From contig JAKSBO010000844.1 in assembly GCA_022361095.1 (NCBI GenBank), positions 1 to 6,343 of the forward strand: a DNA stretch of 6,343 nucleotides. The letters run 5' to 3'. Below the pieces are notes generated by a model, which saw only the letters and a list, made by a program, of their open reading frames with translations, had not been told where the DNA came from and did no database searches. The DNA is from Desulfobacterales bacterium. GTDB lineage: Bacteria > Desulfobacterota > Desulfobacteria > Desulfobacterales > Desulfobacteraceae. The stretch's first letter is position 1. The number at the start of each line of letters is the position of its first letter. Positions 1 to 6,343 of this stretch are shown piece by piece. Both the position numbers and the translations under genes were made by a program.

Positions 1-2486
1 ACCTGAAAACCGGCAACCGTGACCAGCCCGGAAGCATCGGCGGCAACGGTGCCGTTCTGGACAATCTCCCCGTCGGAAAGCCTTTTGTTTTCCCAGTAAT
101 ATAATTCCAAGGGGATTACGGTGAACTGCTGCAGCTTTCGCGGGGTAATGTCCACGGTGGCGTGATCGTGGCTGCATGAGGACGCGATCCGGAGTGCAAT
201 TTCATACCGGCCGGGCTGATCAACCAGATCATCACCGGAATCCGACGTGCTGAATTCCCTTAGGGCCCGGGACCATTCCAGGCAGCGGTATCCGTTGATC
301 TCACCCTGGGCGTCTCCGGTAAACACCAGGGGATCTGCAGAGACCACGGCGGTCATGCCGCTGGGTTCGTGGATTTGACCCGGATCATCATCAATGGATA
401 CATTGGCCAGGGCCGGATGGCTCTCATTTTTAAGCAGGGTTCCGAAACGGGGATCAAATGACGACCCGCTGGAATGCCCGCCGTCAAAAAAATGTGCGGC
501 AAACCCCTGTTTGCTCTGCCACATATCCTTATAAAAGGAAACATGGGGGAAGAAAACAATGGACCCGTCCCTTTTCCCATTCATGAGTGACAGAAAGGGC
601 AGATCGGTCCGGCTGAATGTTTTGGCATACCAGCCCGCATTCATCCAATCCCATATGGGCGTGCCGTTTTCATGTATCACCGGATCCGAAGCAGGCCCCC
701 ACAGCCGGTTGGCCTCCCTTCGCCACCCTTCATTCACAACATTGTAAGCATCATCGATCTTGTGAATGTTTAACCGCCAGTTGGGACACCCCACATTGGA
801 CGTGACCGACGCAAATACACCGGGATATTTCAATCCCAGGCTCATGGCGCCCGTTCCCCCCATGGACCCGCCCCTGACGTAGATCCGGTTTGAATCGATG
901 TTGTAACGGCGCCCGGCAGTCTCTAGGGCGTGGAGTATCCGGTTTTCCGTATAGGGAACGAAAACACCGTCACTGAGTTTTTCCTGGGTTTTATAGGTGC
1001 TGCTGCAGCCGGAATACCAGGTCTGGAGAGCGTCGTACAGGCCGCCGCTGTTAAATTTCGGAAAAACCGTGCCGTCCTGGAGACCGCCCAGGGGCATGTT
1101 TGGGGTCGGCGGCAGAAAATCCGAATACCAGATGGTGACCATGCCGCCGTACACCCATGTCTGCCTGTAGCTGGCCCCCCGGCCGGTGAGTGCAAGCTCA
1201 AGGGGCGCGGCAGTGCCCGGCGGGATATTGCCGCTGACATTGAGCATAAAGTTGAACCCGTATCCGGGGCAATAGCTCATGGTTTCATCGGCCCAGTGAA
1301 CAAACTCCTGGACGGTGTTTCCATTGTGGACCCAGGCGTTCTGCAATACTGCCCCGGGCCTTGAAATCTGTTCGTCCACCGGGAGGGACAGCGCGTTGGA
1401 CAAGGAAAAATCCAACCGGTTTTCATACCCCTCTTCGGTTATGGTAACGGCATAATATGCCTGGCCCGGCTGCTCGGGGGTAAATACATAAAGCCCTGTA
1501 CCTTGGGCAAGCTCCGGTTGGTTTTCATCTATTTTATAATTATGGTCTTCCCCGGACCGAAGGGAGCGGTTCACATTAAACGCCGACCCCTGGAATACCT
1601 CGCCGGCACATTGCGCCTGGTCCAGGTTGGCGGCATTGATCGGCTGATGGTATCGGTATATTTTATATGAAACATCATAGAACTGGCCGGTATACGCATT
1701 TTCCTGCCAGGTCAGAAAAGTCTGGCCCGAACGGTGAAACGCCGTCAGACCCGAAACCTGGCCCGGCGGGTCGGCAGCATCGGTTTCATAGGTGATTTCA
1801 AGATAGGGGCGCAGGTGGGGGCTCTCGGCGCGGTCGGATATCACCGTGGCATCAAGGCTGAACCCCAGGTTGGTTTCAGGTGCGGCAACCCAGTCCTGCA
1901 CCATGCCGGTCAAATCAAAAAAATAAAAGTGGACACCCTCGGTTCCGACCCCGTATACGGTCTGATCGGGGGTCGGGTCAATACAATCTGCAAATGTACC
2001 GCCGTCCGCTGTCCACGGAACAGGGGTGCCCCCGGCAGGCTGGCGTTTAAACCGGGTATTGAGGGTGGTGATATCCCAATTCCCTGTGCCGGACGGGTCC
2101 TGAATCCGGTATAATGACAATCCGTCAGTATAGCTTGATGCGCTGAATGCCCACATTTTCGTAGACATGGGAAGAACATAGGTGGCCTTGATGATCCGGG
2201 TATCCCCGGCCAGGCCGGTCAGGTCAAATTTAACGGCGTTTCGCCGGGCCAGTCCCTGGGCGGTTTCATAGGGTTTTCCGGACTCATGATAGAGCATGTC
2301 CGTTGTTACATTCCTGGTATAATAGCCAAACCAGACATCATCCATGACCTGTCCGGCATCCAGGGTGGCCCCGGACCCGCCGAACCGTTGGGTGACCTGC
2401 TCTGCATAGGCCGGCCAGGCCAGGACCCGGCAACTTAAAAATAAAGATATCCCAAAGACAAGAATCCGAATTTTAAATCCTTTCAT
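1..2486 (-). CDS. Secreted multidomain esterase: DNRLRE-like domain, FN3-like domain, alpha/beta hydrolase (3' end outside window)
   Basis: The frame is open for 828 codons from the ATG at 2486 to the window edge. Residues 1-28 look like a signal peptide (MKGFKIR, hydrophobic core, AYA-EQ site for signal peptidase I). Residues about 30-234 resemble the DNRLRE/CBM96 beta domain: a FDLTGL strand near 87-92, then FFDLTGMVQDW near 189-199, ending in PYLEITYE. Residues about 238-370 look fibronectin-III-like (TFLTWQEN, YKIYRY, YYAVTITEEGYEN). The hydrolase part, about 375-700, has the nucleophile elbow RGGSMGGTGA with Ser541, a likely acid Asp640 (NGKRDGS) and His671 (DGGHSSG). A beta-rich C-terminal domain follows from about 705 (VDITPRKLQQF). 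By family knowledge this is an exported carboxyl-ester hydrolase of the feruloyl-esterase/PHB-depolymerase-like type; the substrate cannot be told. The C-terminal domain resembles those that end such proteins, so probably little is missing. An in-frame ATG at 2501 is possible, but the chosen start has a GGAG 9 bases upstream and a better signal peptide. Confidence 0.85.
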   Translation of the reverse strand, partial: MKGFKIRILVFGISLFLSCRVLAWPAYAEQVTQRFGGSGATLDAGQVMDDVWFGYYTRNVTTDMLYHESGKPYETAQGLARRNAVKFDLTGLAGDTRIIKATYVLPMSTKMWAFSASSYTDGLSLYRIQDPSGTGNWDITTLNTRFKRQPAGGTPVPWTADGGTFADCIDPTPDQTVYGVGTEGVHFYFFDLTGMVQDWVAAPETNLGFSLDATVISDRAESPHLRPYLEITYETDAADPPGQVSGLTAFHRSGQTFLTWQENAYTGQFYDVSYKIYRYHQPINAANLDQAQCAGEVFQGSAFNVNRSLRSGEDHNYKIDENQPELAQGTGLYVFTPEQPGQAYYAVTITEEGYENRLDFSLSNALSLPVDEQISRPGAVLQNAWVHNGNTVQEFVHWADETMSYCPGYGFNFMLNVSGNIPPGTAAPLELALTGRGASYRQTWVYGGMVTIWYSDFLPPTPNMPLGGLQDGTVFPKFNSGGLYDALQTWYSGCSSTYKTQEKLSDGVFVPYTENRILHALETAGRRYNIDSNRIYVRGGSMGGTGAMSLGLKYPGVFASVTSNVGCPNWRLNIHKIDDAYNVVNEGWRREANRLWGPASDPVIHENGTPIWDWMNAGWYAKTFSRTDLPFLSLMNGKRDGSIVFFPHVSFYKDMWQSKQGFAAHFFDGGHSSGSSFDPRFGTLLKNESHPALANVSIDDDPGQIHEPSGMTAVVSADPLVFTGDAQGEINGYRCLEWSRALREFSTSDSGDDLVDQPGRYEIALRIASSCSHDHATVDITPRKLQQFTVIPLELYYWENKRLSDGEIVQNGTVAADASGLVTVAGFQ

Positions 2487-2495
2487 AGCATAGTT

Positions 2496-2499
2496 CTCC
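2496..2499 (-). promoter_or_regulatory. Ribosome binding site deciding the esterase start
   Basis: On the minus strand a GGAG lies 9 bases before the ATG at 2486. It overlaps the alternative in-frame ATG at 2501, which has a weaker AGGTG about 10 bases upstream. The GGAG and the typical basic start of the signal peptide (MKGFKIR) favour 2486. Confidence 0.5.
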
Positions 2500-2631
2500 A
2501 TATTAATCAGACACCTGTTTAAATTAATGTACGAAATTCCGATGTATAAATTTTCGAAAACCATTTGAACTTCTTTTAAGGAATTAATTTTTGACGATAC
2601 ACCGGTATCCGTTATGATGAAAAAAGTCGTT
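2500..2631. other. AT-rich leader upstream of the esterase gene
   Basis: This stretch is clearly richer in A and T than the flanking genes and has no coding frame I can support. It should hold the promoter of the minus-strand esterase. The best sigma-70-like pair I can find on the minus strand is TTCAAA (2569-2564) and TATACA (2548-2543), with a short 15-base spacer, so it is only a weak candidate. A small inverted repeat GATAC-ACCG-GTATC lies at 2596-2609, between the end of the cyclase-like relic and the leader; its stem is too short and it lacks a T-run, so I do not call it a terminator. Confidence 0.4.
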
Positions 2632-3012
2632 TCAGAACTCTAACCATTTTAGCAAGGCATTGTCAATGTTGGGCAGGGGATACAAATTTACGCCATACGG
2701 TTCCGATGCCCCAAAATGAAATTTGATCCGCCATGCCCCCCGGGGACCGCAAACACCGGTTGGTTTGCAAATCCCTTTGTTGGGGCCCCGGGCTTTGGCC
2801 CCGTAAAGCAGTGAATCGGTAAATTCCAGAAAATAATTAACGGATACGGGGTCAGACGGAACCCCGCTTGCCCCGCCCAGACTGATTGTGACCGCTACAG
2901 CGGCCTGGGCGTACAGATGCGTCACATGTGATGCAAGCCGTTCCGGCATACCGGTTTTCAATCTCATAGCGTCAAATGCCGGATATGACGGGAAATTAAG
3001 AACGTTCGGGAT
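2632..3012 (-). pseudogene. Decayed C-terminal fragment of a GGDEF (diguanylate cyclase) domain
   Basis: The minus-strand frame between stops runs from 3012 to 2632. It contains, in the right order and spacing, the hallmarks of the second half of a GGDEF domain: an AFDAMRLKTGM segment like the AxxIAERLRxxV helix, then VTISLGGASGVP like the VTVSIGVAxxxP strand, then FLEFTDSLLYGAKARGPNKG like LLxxADxALYxAKxxGRNRV. The GGDEF active-site signature itself should lie upstream but is not there; the frame is closed by a TAA at 3015-3013. Conserved positions are changed (AD to TD, GRN to GPN). No Shine-Dalgarno sequence precedes the ATGs at 2967 or 2952. After about residue 70 from the ATG at 2967 the reading runs on for some 40 residues with no similarity I recognise. 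An intact domain would make cyclic di-GMP; this fragment cannot. A real small gene of 111 residues is the alternative, but it looks less likely. Confidence 0.6.
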
Positions 3013-3312
3013 TTACAAGCGTTTGCCCAGCCCCCTCTTTTTTCCTTGTTTTTCACGCGGGTTGGTATTAGTATAGACCTTATCGACAGTTTCATGATTA
3101 TCAATAATTTTAGCAGTTTTATCAGATTTAACAGGCACTAAAAAACGGCCGGGGGATCTCTGTCTTTTAATACACCTCTCCTCCGGTATTGACGGGCGGG
3201 TTCCCTGCTGCGGATATCCGGGCACTTTCGTGAAGATTCTATAACAACGTCTTCGATGTCTTTGACAGGGCGGGCCCGGTCACCACCTTTATTCAGGAGC
3301 TAGGATAAAACA
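3013..3312. other. Gene-free region upstream of the chemoreceptor
   Basis: I find no supportable gene here on either strand. A 70-residue minus-strand frame (3013-3225) has no recognisable motif, is rich in K, R and P, and looks accidental. Bases about 3061-3150 are AT-rich and the rest is GC-rich, giving a patchy composition. The promoter of the chemoreceptor must lie here or further upstream. A TTGACA at 3262-3267 has no good -10 box at normal spacing, and I see no convincing sigma-28 or sigma-54 promoter. A 10-base palindrome, CGGATATCCG, lies at 3211-3220. The missing upstream half of the cyclase domain is not found here in any minus frame I read. Confidence 0.5.
3295..3299 (+). promoter_or_regulatory. 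Ribosome binding site of the chemoreceptor gene
   Basis: AGGAG ends 13 bases before the ATG at 3313, which is long. A second, weaker purine run, TAGGAT at 3301-3306, lies 6 bases before the ATG and may serve instead. The next in-frame ATG (3358, codon 16) has only CAGGG directly against it, so 3313 is preferred; the choice does not affect the membrane topology. Confidence 0.5.
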
Positions 3313-5181
3313 ATGGAATTAAGCAAAAAAGAAAACGCCGGCGTTGAAAAAACAGGGATGGACAAGCTGACATTTCGCACAAAAATGATTCTGCTGGTGG
3401 TCACACTGATTCTTTTGCTGACGATGTCGTCCGGCATCGGAATCGTGAAAATGGCCTGGCTCGGCAATCATATTGTGGAAATAGCCGAGCAGGATATTCC
3501 CATGACCGAGGTGCTGACCGAGATTACCGTTCACCAGTTGGAAAGCGCCATCTGGTTCGAGCGGGCCTTCCGGTTCATGGAAACCGGGAACGAAAAGGAA
3601 CTGGCAAAGGCGGAAAAAAAATTCTGGAAATACGGCCATCTGGTGGATGAGGAGCTTGTAGAGGGTAAAACAATGGCCAAAGAGACCATTGAAAAGGCGG
3701 GGTCGGAAAAGGTCAAAAAGGAATTCAAGCATGTCCTGGCGGAACTCAAGATGATTGAAATCGAGCACAAGGAGTTTGAAAAGCATGTGGCCGAGATGTT
3801 TGAATTTGCAAGGGCGCAGTACGGTAAGGAGAATTTTATCCATGACCTTGAAGAAATGGGGCACCAGATAGAGGCGGAAGAGGAAGAGCTGGACAAGGCC
3901 CTGATTGACCTGCTTCTTGAGATTGAATCCTTTACCAGGGCCGCAGCCCTTGAGGCGGAAAAAACTGAAATGCAGGGAATCGTTCTCATGATTATTGTGA
4001 GTGCGGCCGCCCTGATCCTGGGAACCGGACTCAGTGTTTTCATCATCCGGAACGTCCTGTTCCAGGTGGGCGGAGACCCGGCGGAAGTGGAAAGGATCAT
4101 GTACAATATCGCAGGCGGGAATTTCGCGGTTGACCTGGACCGGGACGGCAGGGCCGCGACCGGGATCTTTGCCTCCCTGGTCAGTATGGTCACGGAACTT
4201 CGGCAGATGTTCGGGGATATCAAAAACGGGGTGGGGGTGTTAACGGAATCGTCGGAAGCCCTTTCAGGCGCTGCCGGTAAAATCACGGATAACTCCGAGG
4301 AGGCCACACAGCGGTCCAACACTGTTTCCGCGGCAGCCGAAGAGATGAGTACCAATATGCGCAATGTGGCGGATACCGCCCGCCAGGCCACGGATAATAT
4401 CCAGGTCATTGTGACGGCGACAAAGGATATGACCGAAGCGATCCAGGAAGTGTCCAGGAATACGGCTGCGGGCAGCGAAACCACGTCCACGGCGGTTGAA
4501 TCGGCCCGGGATGTGTCGGAAAAGATGAATGCCCTGGGAAATGCGGCTACGGAAATCAACAAGGTCACGGAAACCATTTCGGATATTTCCGAGCAGACCA
4601 ACCTGCTGGCCCTGAATGCCACAATAGAGGCGGCCCGGGCCGGGGAGGCGGGCAAGGGGTTTGCCGTGGTGGCCGGTGAAATCAAGGCACTGGCCCAGCA
4701 GACCGCGGAGGCCACCAGTGACATCAATTCAAAAATTACCGGGATCCAGACCACCACCCGGGAGTCTGTGTCGGCCATTGAGTCCATTGTGGAGGTGATC
4801 AACGAAATCAACGCCATTGTATCGTCCATGGCCGCTGCCATTGAAGAGCAGTTTGCCACGACCCGGGAGATTTCCAGCAATGTGGACATGGCGGCCGCCG
4901 GCCTGGATGATATGAGCAAAAATGTCTCGGAAACCGCCACCGTAGCCGGTGAAGTGACCAAGGACATTGTTGAGGTGAACCATACCAATACCCGGATGAG
5001 TGAAATCAGCTACGAGGTGCGGGACAATTCAGACAAACTGCTGTCACTGTCCGAAAATCTCAGCCAACTGGTCAGCCGGTTTACACTTTGTTCCGGACAG
5101 GTGGTCCAACACCTTACCGTGCGGGCCGGGCCGAAAACAATCCAAATGCCCGGCCCGCACGGATTATACCCCTTTTCTTAA
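3313..5181 (+). CDS. Methyl-accepting chemotaxis protein (transmembrane chemoreceptor)
   Basis: This is a complete 622-residue chemoreceptor of the inner membrane that would control the CheA-CheW kinase complex. Visible order: short cytoplasmic N-terminus; transmembrane helix about 24-45; periplasmic helical sensor about 46-221, very rich in Glu and Lys, with the [25 protein letters not shown] type of opening seen in four-helix-bundle sensors; second transmembrane helix about 222-246; HAMP domain about 247-300 ([20 protein letters not shown]); then the cytoplasmic coiled-coil hairpin. The highly conserved tip is at about 426-465 ([20 protein letters not shown], then [17 protein letters not shown]). 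A methylation-type site, [10 protein letters not shown], is at 507-516 and a partial one (SAAAEEMST) at 339-347. There is no CheR-binding pentapeptide at the C-terminus. The ligand is unknown. Similarity to ordinary receptors ends near LVSRFTL (592); the last 30 residues are encoded across a GC-rich inverted repeat and overlap the convergent gene by 18 bases, which is odd. Confidence 0.95.
   Translation: MELSKKENAGVEKTGMDKLTFRTKMILLVVTLILLLTMSSGIGIVKMAWLGNHIVEIAEQDIPMTEVLTEITVHQLESAIWFERAFRFMETGNEKELAKAEKKFWKYGHLVDEELVEGKTMAKETIEKAGSEKVKKEFKHVLAELKMIEIEHKEFEKHVAEMFEFARAQYGKENFIHDLEEMGHQIEAEEEELDKALIDLLLEIESFTRAAALEAEKTEMQGIVLMIIVSAAALILGTGLSVFIIRNVLFQVGGDPAEVERIMYNIAGGNFAVDLDRDGRAATGIFASLVSMVTELRQMFGDIKNGVGVLTESSEALSGAAGKITDNSEEATQRSNTVSAAAEEMSTNMRNVADTARQATDNIQVIVTATKDMTEAIQEVSRNTAAGSETTSTAVESARDVSEKMNALGNAATEINKVTETISDISEQTNLLALNATIEAARAGEAGKGFAVVAGEIKALAQQTAEATSDINSKITGIQTTTRESVSAIESIVEVINEINAIVSSMAAAIEEQFATTREISSNVDMAAAGLDDMSKNVSETATVAGEVTKDIVEVNHTNTRMSEISYEVRDNSDKLLSLSENLSQLVSRFTLCSGQVVQHLTVRAGPKTIQMPGPHGLYPFS
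5117..5162. terminator. Perfect 15-bp GC-rich inverted repeat between convergent genes, probable bidirectional terminator
   Basis: Arms at 5117-5131 and 5148-5162 pair perfectly over 15 bp, with 13 G or C in each arm and a 16-base AT-rich loop. On the minus strand it begins one base after the stop codon of the SpoIIAA-like gene, the usual place for a terminator. On the plus strand it falls inside the last codons of the chemoreceptor, and is followed by ATTATACCCCTTTTCTT rather than a clean T-run. Neither side has a canonical U-tract, so termination is inferred from stem strength and position. An RNA-stabilising 3' hairpin is the alternative. Confidence 0.6.
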
Positions 5182-5532
5182 AAACGCCAGGGCATCTTCT
5201 TTTTCATCCATTGAAAACCCGCGCATATCAATATGCCTGACAAATTTGCTCTCAAAATCCACCAGCCGGGGTATCCATTTTTTTTCCGCCACCACTGCCA
5301 CCCGGCCGAAATTAGACAGGCCCGCATCCAGGAAAAACCTGAGTTTGTCAACCAGGGCTTCCAGCTCCAGCCCGCCAAGGCTGGTGACCTCCTGGTAAAG
5401 ATGGATCTTTTCTCCCCGGTCAATGATCTCCCGGAACCGGTCCAGGACCTGGTTCATCTCCCGGGTTGAAATTTTACCCTCCAAACGATAGCCCACCACA
5501 CCGGGTATATTCATATCTAAAAATTCAAGCAT
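5164..5532 (-). CDS. SpoIIAA-like (STAS-fold) small protein
   Basis: This is a 122-residue cytoplasmic protein with the pattern of the SpoIIAA-like family: an N-terminal strand pair [12 protein letters not shown] (residues 11-22), a helix with [14 protein letters not shown], a central strand, then [29 protein letters not shown] (77-90) and a C-terminal [13 protein letters not shown] helix. Full-length members are about 115-130 residues, so it is complete. The family has the STAS fold of anti-anti-sigma factors but usually lacks the phosphorylated serine motif, and its function is mostly unknown; I see no clear phospho-acceptor site. The start at 5532 is preferred over an ATG at 5622 because AAGGAG lies 6 bases before it and because family similarity begins there. 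It converges with the chemoreceptor and overlaps it by 18 bases. It follows the TonB receptor on the same strand after 168 bases, so it probably has its own promoter. Confidence 0.85.
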   Translation of the reverse strand: MLEFLDMNIPGVVGYRLEGKISTREMNQVLDRFREIIDRGEKIHLYQEVTSLGGLELEALVDKLRFFLDAGLSNFGRVAVVAEKKWIPRLVDFESKFVRHIDMRGFSMDEKEDALAFLRKGV

Positions 5533-5538
5533 GGGGTT

Positions 5539-5544
5539 CTCCTT
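5539..5544 (-). promoter_or_regulatory. Ribosome binding site deciding the SpoIIAA-like start
   Basis: On the minus strand AAGGAG is followed by 6 bases and the ATG at 5532. This strong, well-spaced site sets the start and removes 30 residues from the longest possible frame, whose ATG at 5622 has no comparable site. Confidence 0.8.
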
Positions 5545-5554
5545 AAAGTTGTGT

Positions 5555-5574
5555 ATGAATAAAACCATATTCAT
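5555..5574. repeat. Inverted repeat in the leader of the SpoIIAA-like gene
   Basis: ATGAATA (5555-5561) and TATTCAT (5568-5574) form a 7-bp AT-rich inverted repeat with a 6-base spacer. It lies 23 to 42 bases before the start codon, just ahead of the ribosome binding site. A weak minus-strand promoter-like pair with a 17-base spacer, TTGTAT (5624-5619) and TATTCT (5601-5596), lies upstream, so the repeat would fall in the transcribed leader or near the start of transcription. An operator is possible, but no regulator is identified. Confidence 0.35.
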
Positions 5575-5613
5575 GGTCTCAGGCTGTGCCCGAAGAATAG
5601 ACCTTTTTAAAGC

Positions 5614-5629
5614 CGGATACAACCATCCG
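5614..5629. repeat. Small hairpin between the TonB receptor and the SpoIIAA-like gene
   Basis: CGGAT and ATCCG pair over 5 bp around a 6-base loop, 72 bases or more downstream of the receptor stop. On the minus strand it is followed by GCTTTAAAA and on the plus strand by TTTT. It could be a weak terminator for the receptor transcript, but the stem is short and this is uncertain. Confidence 0.25.
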
Positions 5630-5700
5630 TTTTGACAGGGGAGTCTTTCGCTGAAATTTTCATTATGGCTGGAAACGGCAATTGCTGCGCTCTATTTGCA

Positions 5701-6343
5701 TTAGAACCGATACGTTATTGTCAGGCCGAACATCCTGGGGTCACCGTCTATGCCCTGGTCGCTGCCCGAGCCGGCATATCTTACCCGAAGGTACGCTTCA
5801 TCTAAAAGATTCTTGCACCACACATAGACATCAAATTTTTCACGTTCATACCCCACCCGCAGGTTGATGCGATGGTACCCGTCCTCCTTTGCACTGTTTT
5901 TTGAATCACTGTACAAAGACCCGGTTGCCAGCCAGTCGGCCCGCACAAAAGCACCTGACAAATGGCGGTACTGCGCGCCGAGGTTGAAGGTATACTCAGG
6001 AACGTTGGGCAGGCGTTTATCTTTGTAATCATATTGACAGGCGCCTCCTGTTGTGCTGTCATATTCCCATGAAATCCAGTCATCAATTTTTGCTTGTGTA
6101 TATCCGATACCGGCAAAGAGGTCGAGCCCCTTTGCAAGACGTGCCTGCACGTCAAATTCCACCCCGGCTGAATAGGCATTGGCGGCATTGCGGATCTGTT
6201 TCACACTGACAGTGCCGGAGCTTGAGTCCCACTCGGCCACCTGCTTATCTTCCATGTCAATATAGAACGCTGAAACATTGGTGATCAGCCGTTGATTAAA
6301 CCACGAACTTTTTAAGCCCAATTCATAATTCCAGGTATATTCG
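5701..6343 (-). CDS. TonB-dependent outer-membrane receptor, C-terminal part of the beta-barrel (5' end outside window)
   Basis: The frame enters from the window edge and ends at a TAA at 5703-5701, giving 213 residues. The sequence shows the last barrel strands of a TonB-dependent receptor: an EYTWNYELGLKSSWF segment at the edge, the alternating strand NVSAFYIDMEDKQV, AYSAGVEFDVQARLAKGLDLFAGIGYTQAKI, a KRLPNVPEYTFNLGAQY turn and strand, GYHRINLRVGYE, FDVYVWCKNLLDEAYL, and a C-terminal FGLTITYRF. The terminal phenylalanine is the usual barrel-assembly signal. Such receptors take up ferric siderophores, cobalamin, haem or glycans using energy from TonB-ExbB-ExbD. The plug domain and TonB box lie outside the window, so the ligand cannot be told. 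The ATG-like start that can be drawn at 6321 is really a TTG inside the gene and is not a true start. Confidence 0.92.
   Translation of the reverse strand, partial: EYTWNYELGLKSSWFNQRLITNVSAFYIDMEDKQVAEWDSSSGTVSVKQIRNAANAYSAGVEFDVQARLAKGLDLFAGIGYTQAKIDDWISWEYDSTTGGACQYDYKDKRLPNVPEYTFNLGAQYRHLSGAFVRADWLATGSLYSDSKNSAKEDGYHRINLRVGYEREKFDVYVWCKNLLDEAYLRVRYAGSGSDQGIDGDPRMFGLTITYRF

Noticed and set aside
930..1364. 144-codon plus-strand open frame
   Set aside because: It lies opposite the alpha/beta-hydrolase part of the esterase, has no motif and no convincing ribosome binding site; it is a shadow.
1734..2114. 126-codon plus-strand open frame
   Set aside because: It is antisense to the end of the DNRLRE-like domain and the start of the FN3-like domain, and its translation has no recognisable pattern.
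3013..3225. 70-codon minus-strand open frame between the relic and the chemoreceptor
   Set aside because: A GGAGAGG-type run occurs inside it, but not ahead of its start; the translation is basic and motif-free and crosses an abrupt base-composition change.
3262..3293. TTGACA box as a sigma-70 promoter for the chemoreceptor
   Set aside because: No acceptable -10 hexamer lies 16-18 bases downstream; the nearest AT-rich hexamer is 20 bases away and matches poorly.
3531..4988. Very long (485-codon) minus-strand open frame opposite the chemoreceptor
   Set aside because: It is antisense to a clear chemoreceptor, its translation is low-complexity (Ser, Ala, Val, Ile) and has no known motif. It comes from the codon bias of the plus-strand gene.
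5000..5398. 132-codon plus-strand open frame crossing the convergent junction
   Set aside because: It is a shifted frame of the chemoreceptor end and antisense to the SpoIIAA-like gene; the translation resembles no family.
5533..5622. Longer N-terminus for the SpoIIAA-like protein, starting at 5622
   Set aside because: The 30 extra residues do not resemble the family and the start lacks a ribosome binding site, while AAGGAG is well placed before 5532.
1..6343. CRISPR arrays, tRNA or rRNA genes, insertion sequences, cyclic-di-GMP riboswitch
   Set aside because: Read through on both strands, I found no regularly spaced repeats, no RNA gene cores, no transposase motifs with terminal repeats and no riboswitch consensus.

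Overview
The window is gram-negative bacterial DNA of medium-high GC, with more AT-rich intergenic stretches. A TonB-dependent outer-membrane receptor, a secreted multidomain esterase, a chemoreceptor and a SpoIIAA-like protein fit an environmental deltaproteobacterium-type organism such as a Desulfobacterota sulfate reducer. That placement is an inference from gene style only; no rRNA or other taxonomic marker is present.

Layout: (1) 1-2486, minus strand: a long reading frame cut by the window edge. It encodes a secreted protein with a signal peptide, a DNRLRE/CBM96-like beta domain, a fibronectin-III-like domain, an alpha/beta-hydrolase domain with a visible Ser/Asp/His triad, and a beta-rich C-terminal domain. 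(2) 2487-2631: AT-rich leader. (3) 2632-3012, minus strand: a decayed fragment that looks like the C-terminal half of a GGDEF (diguanylate cyclase) domain, without its GGDEF signature and without a ribosome binding site. (4) 3013-3312: gene-free, partly AT-rich DNA ahead of the chemoreceptor. (5) 3313-5181, plus strand: a complete 622-residue methyl-accepting chemotaxis protein. (6) 5164-5532, minus strand: a 122-residue SpoIIAA-like (STAS-fold) protein that converges on and overlaps the chemoreceptor by 18 bases. A perfect 15-bp GC-rich inverted repeat lies at this junction. (7) 5533-5700: leader of the SpoIIAA-like gene. (8) 5701-6343, minus strand: the C-terminal 213 residues of a TonB-dependent receptor, cut by the window edge.

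The genes do not form one operon. The SpoIIAA-like gene and the TonB receptor share a strand but are 168 bases apart, and the chemoreceptor is transcribed against them. The receptor (uptake) and the esterase (extracellular hydrolysis) act at the cell surface; the chemoreceptor and the cyclase relic are signalling elements. I see no CRISPR array, tRNA, rRNA, insertion sequence or recognisable defence system. The points most worth a second look are the cyclase relic, the chemoreceptor tail that reads through a terminator-like hairpin, and the domain architecture of the secreted esterase.
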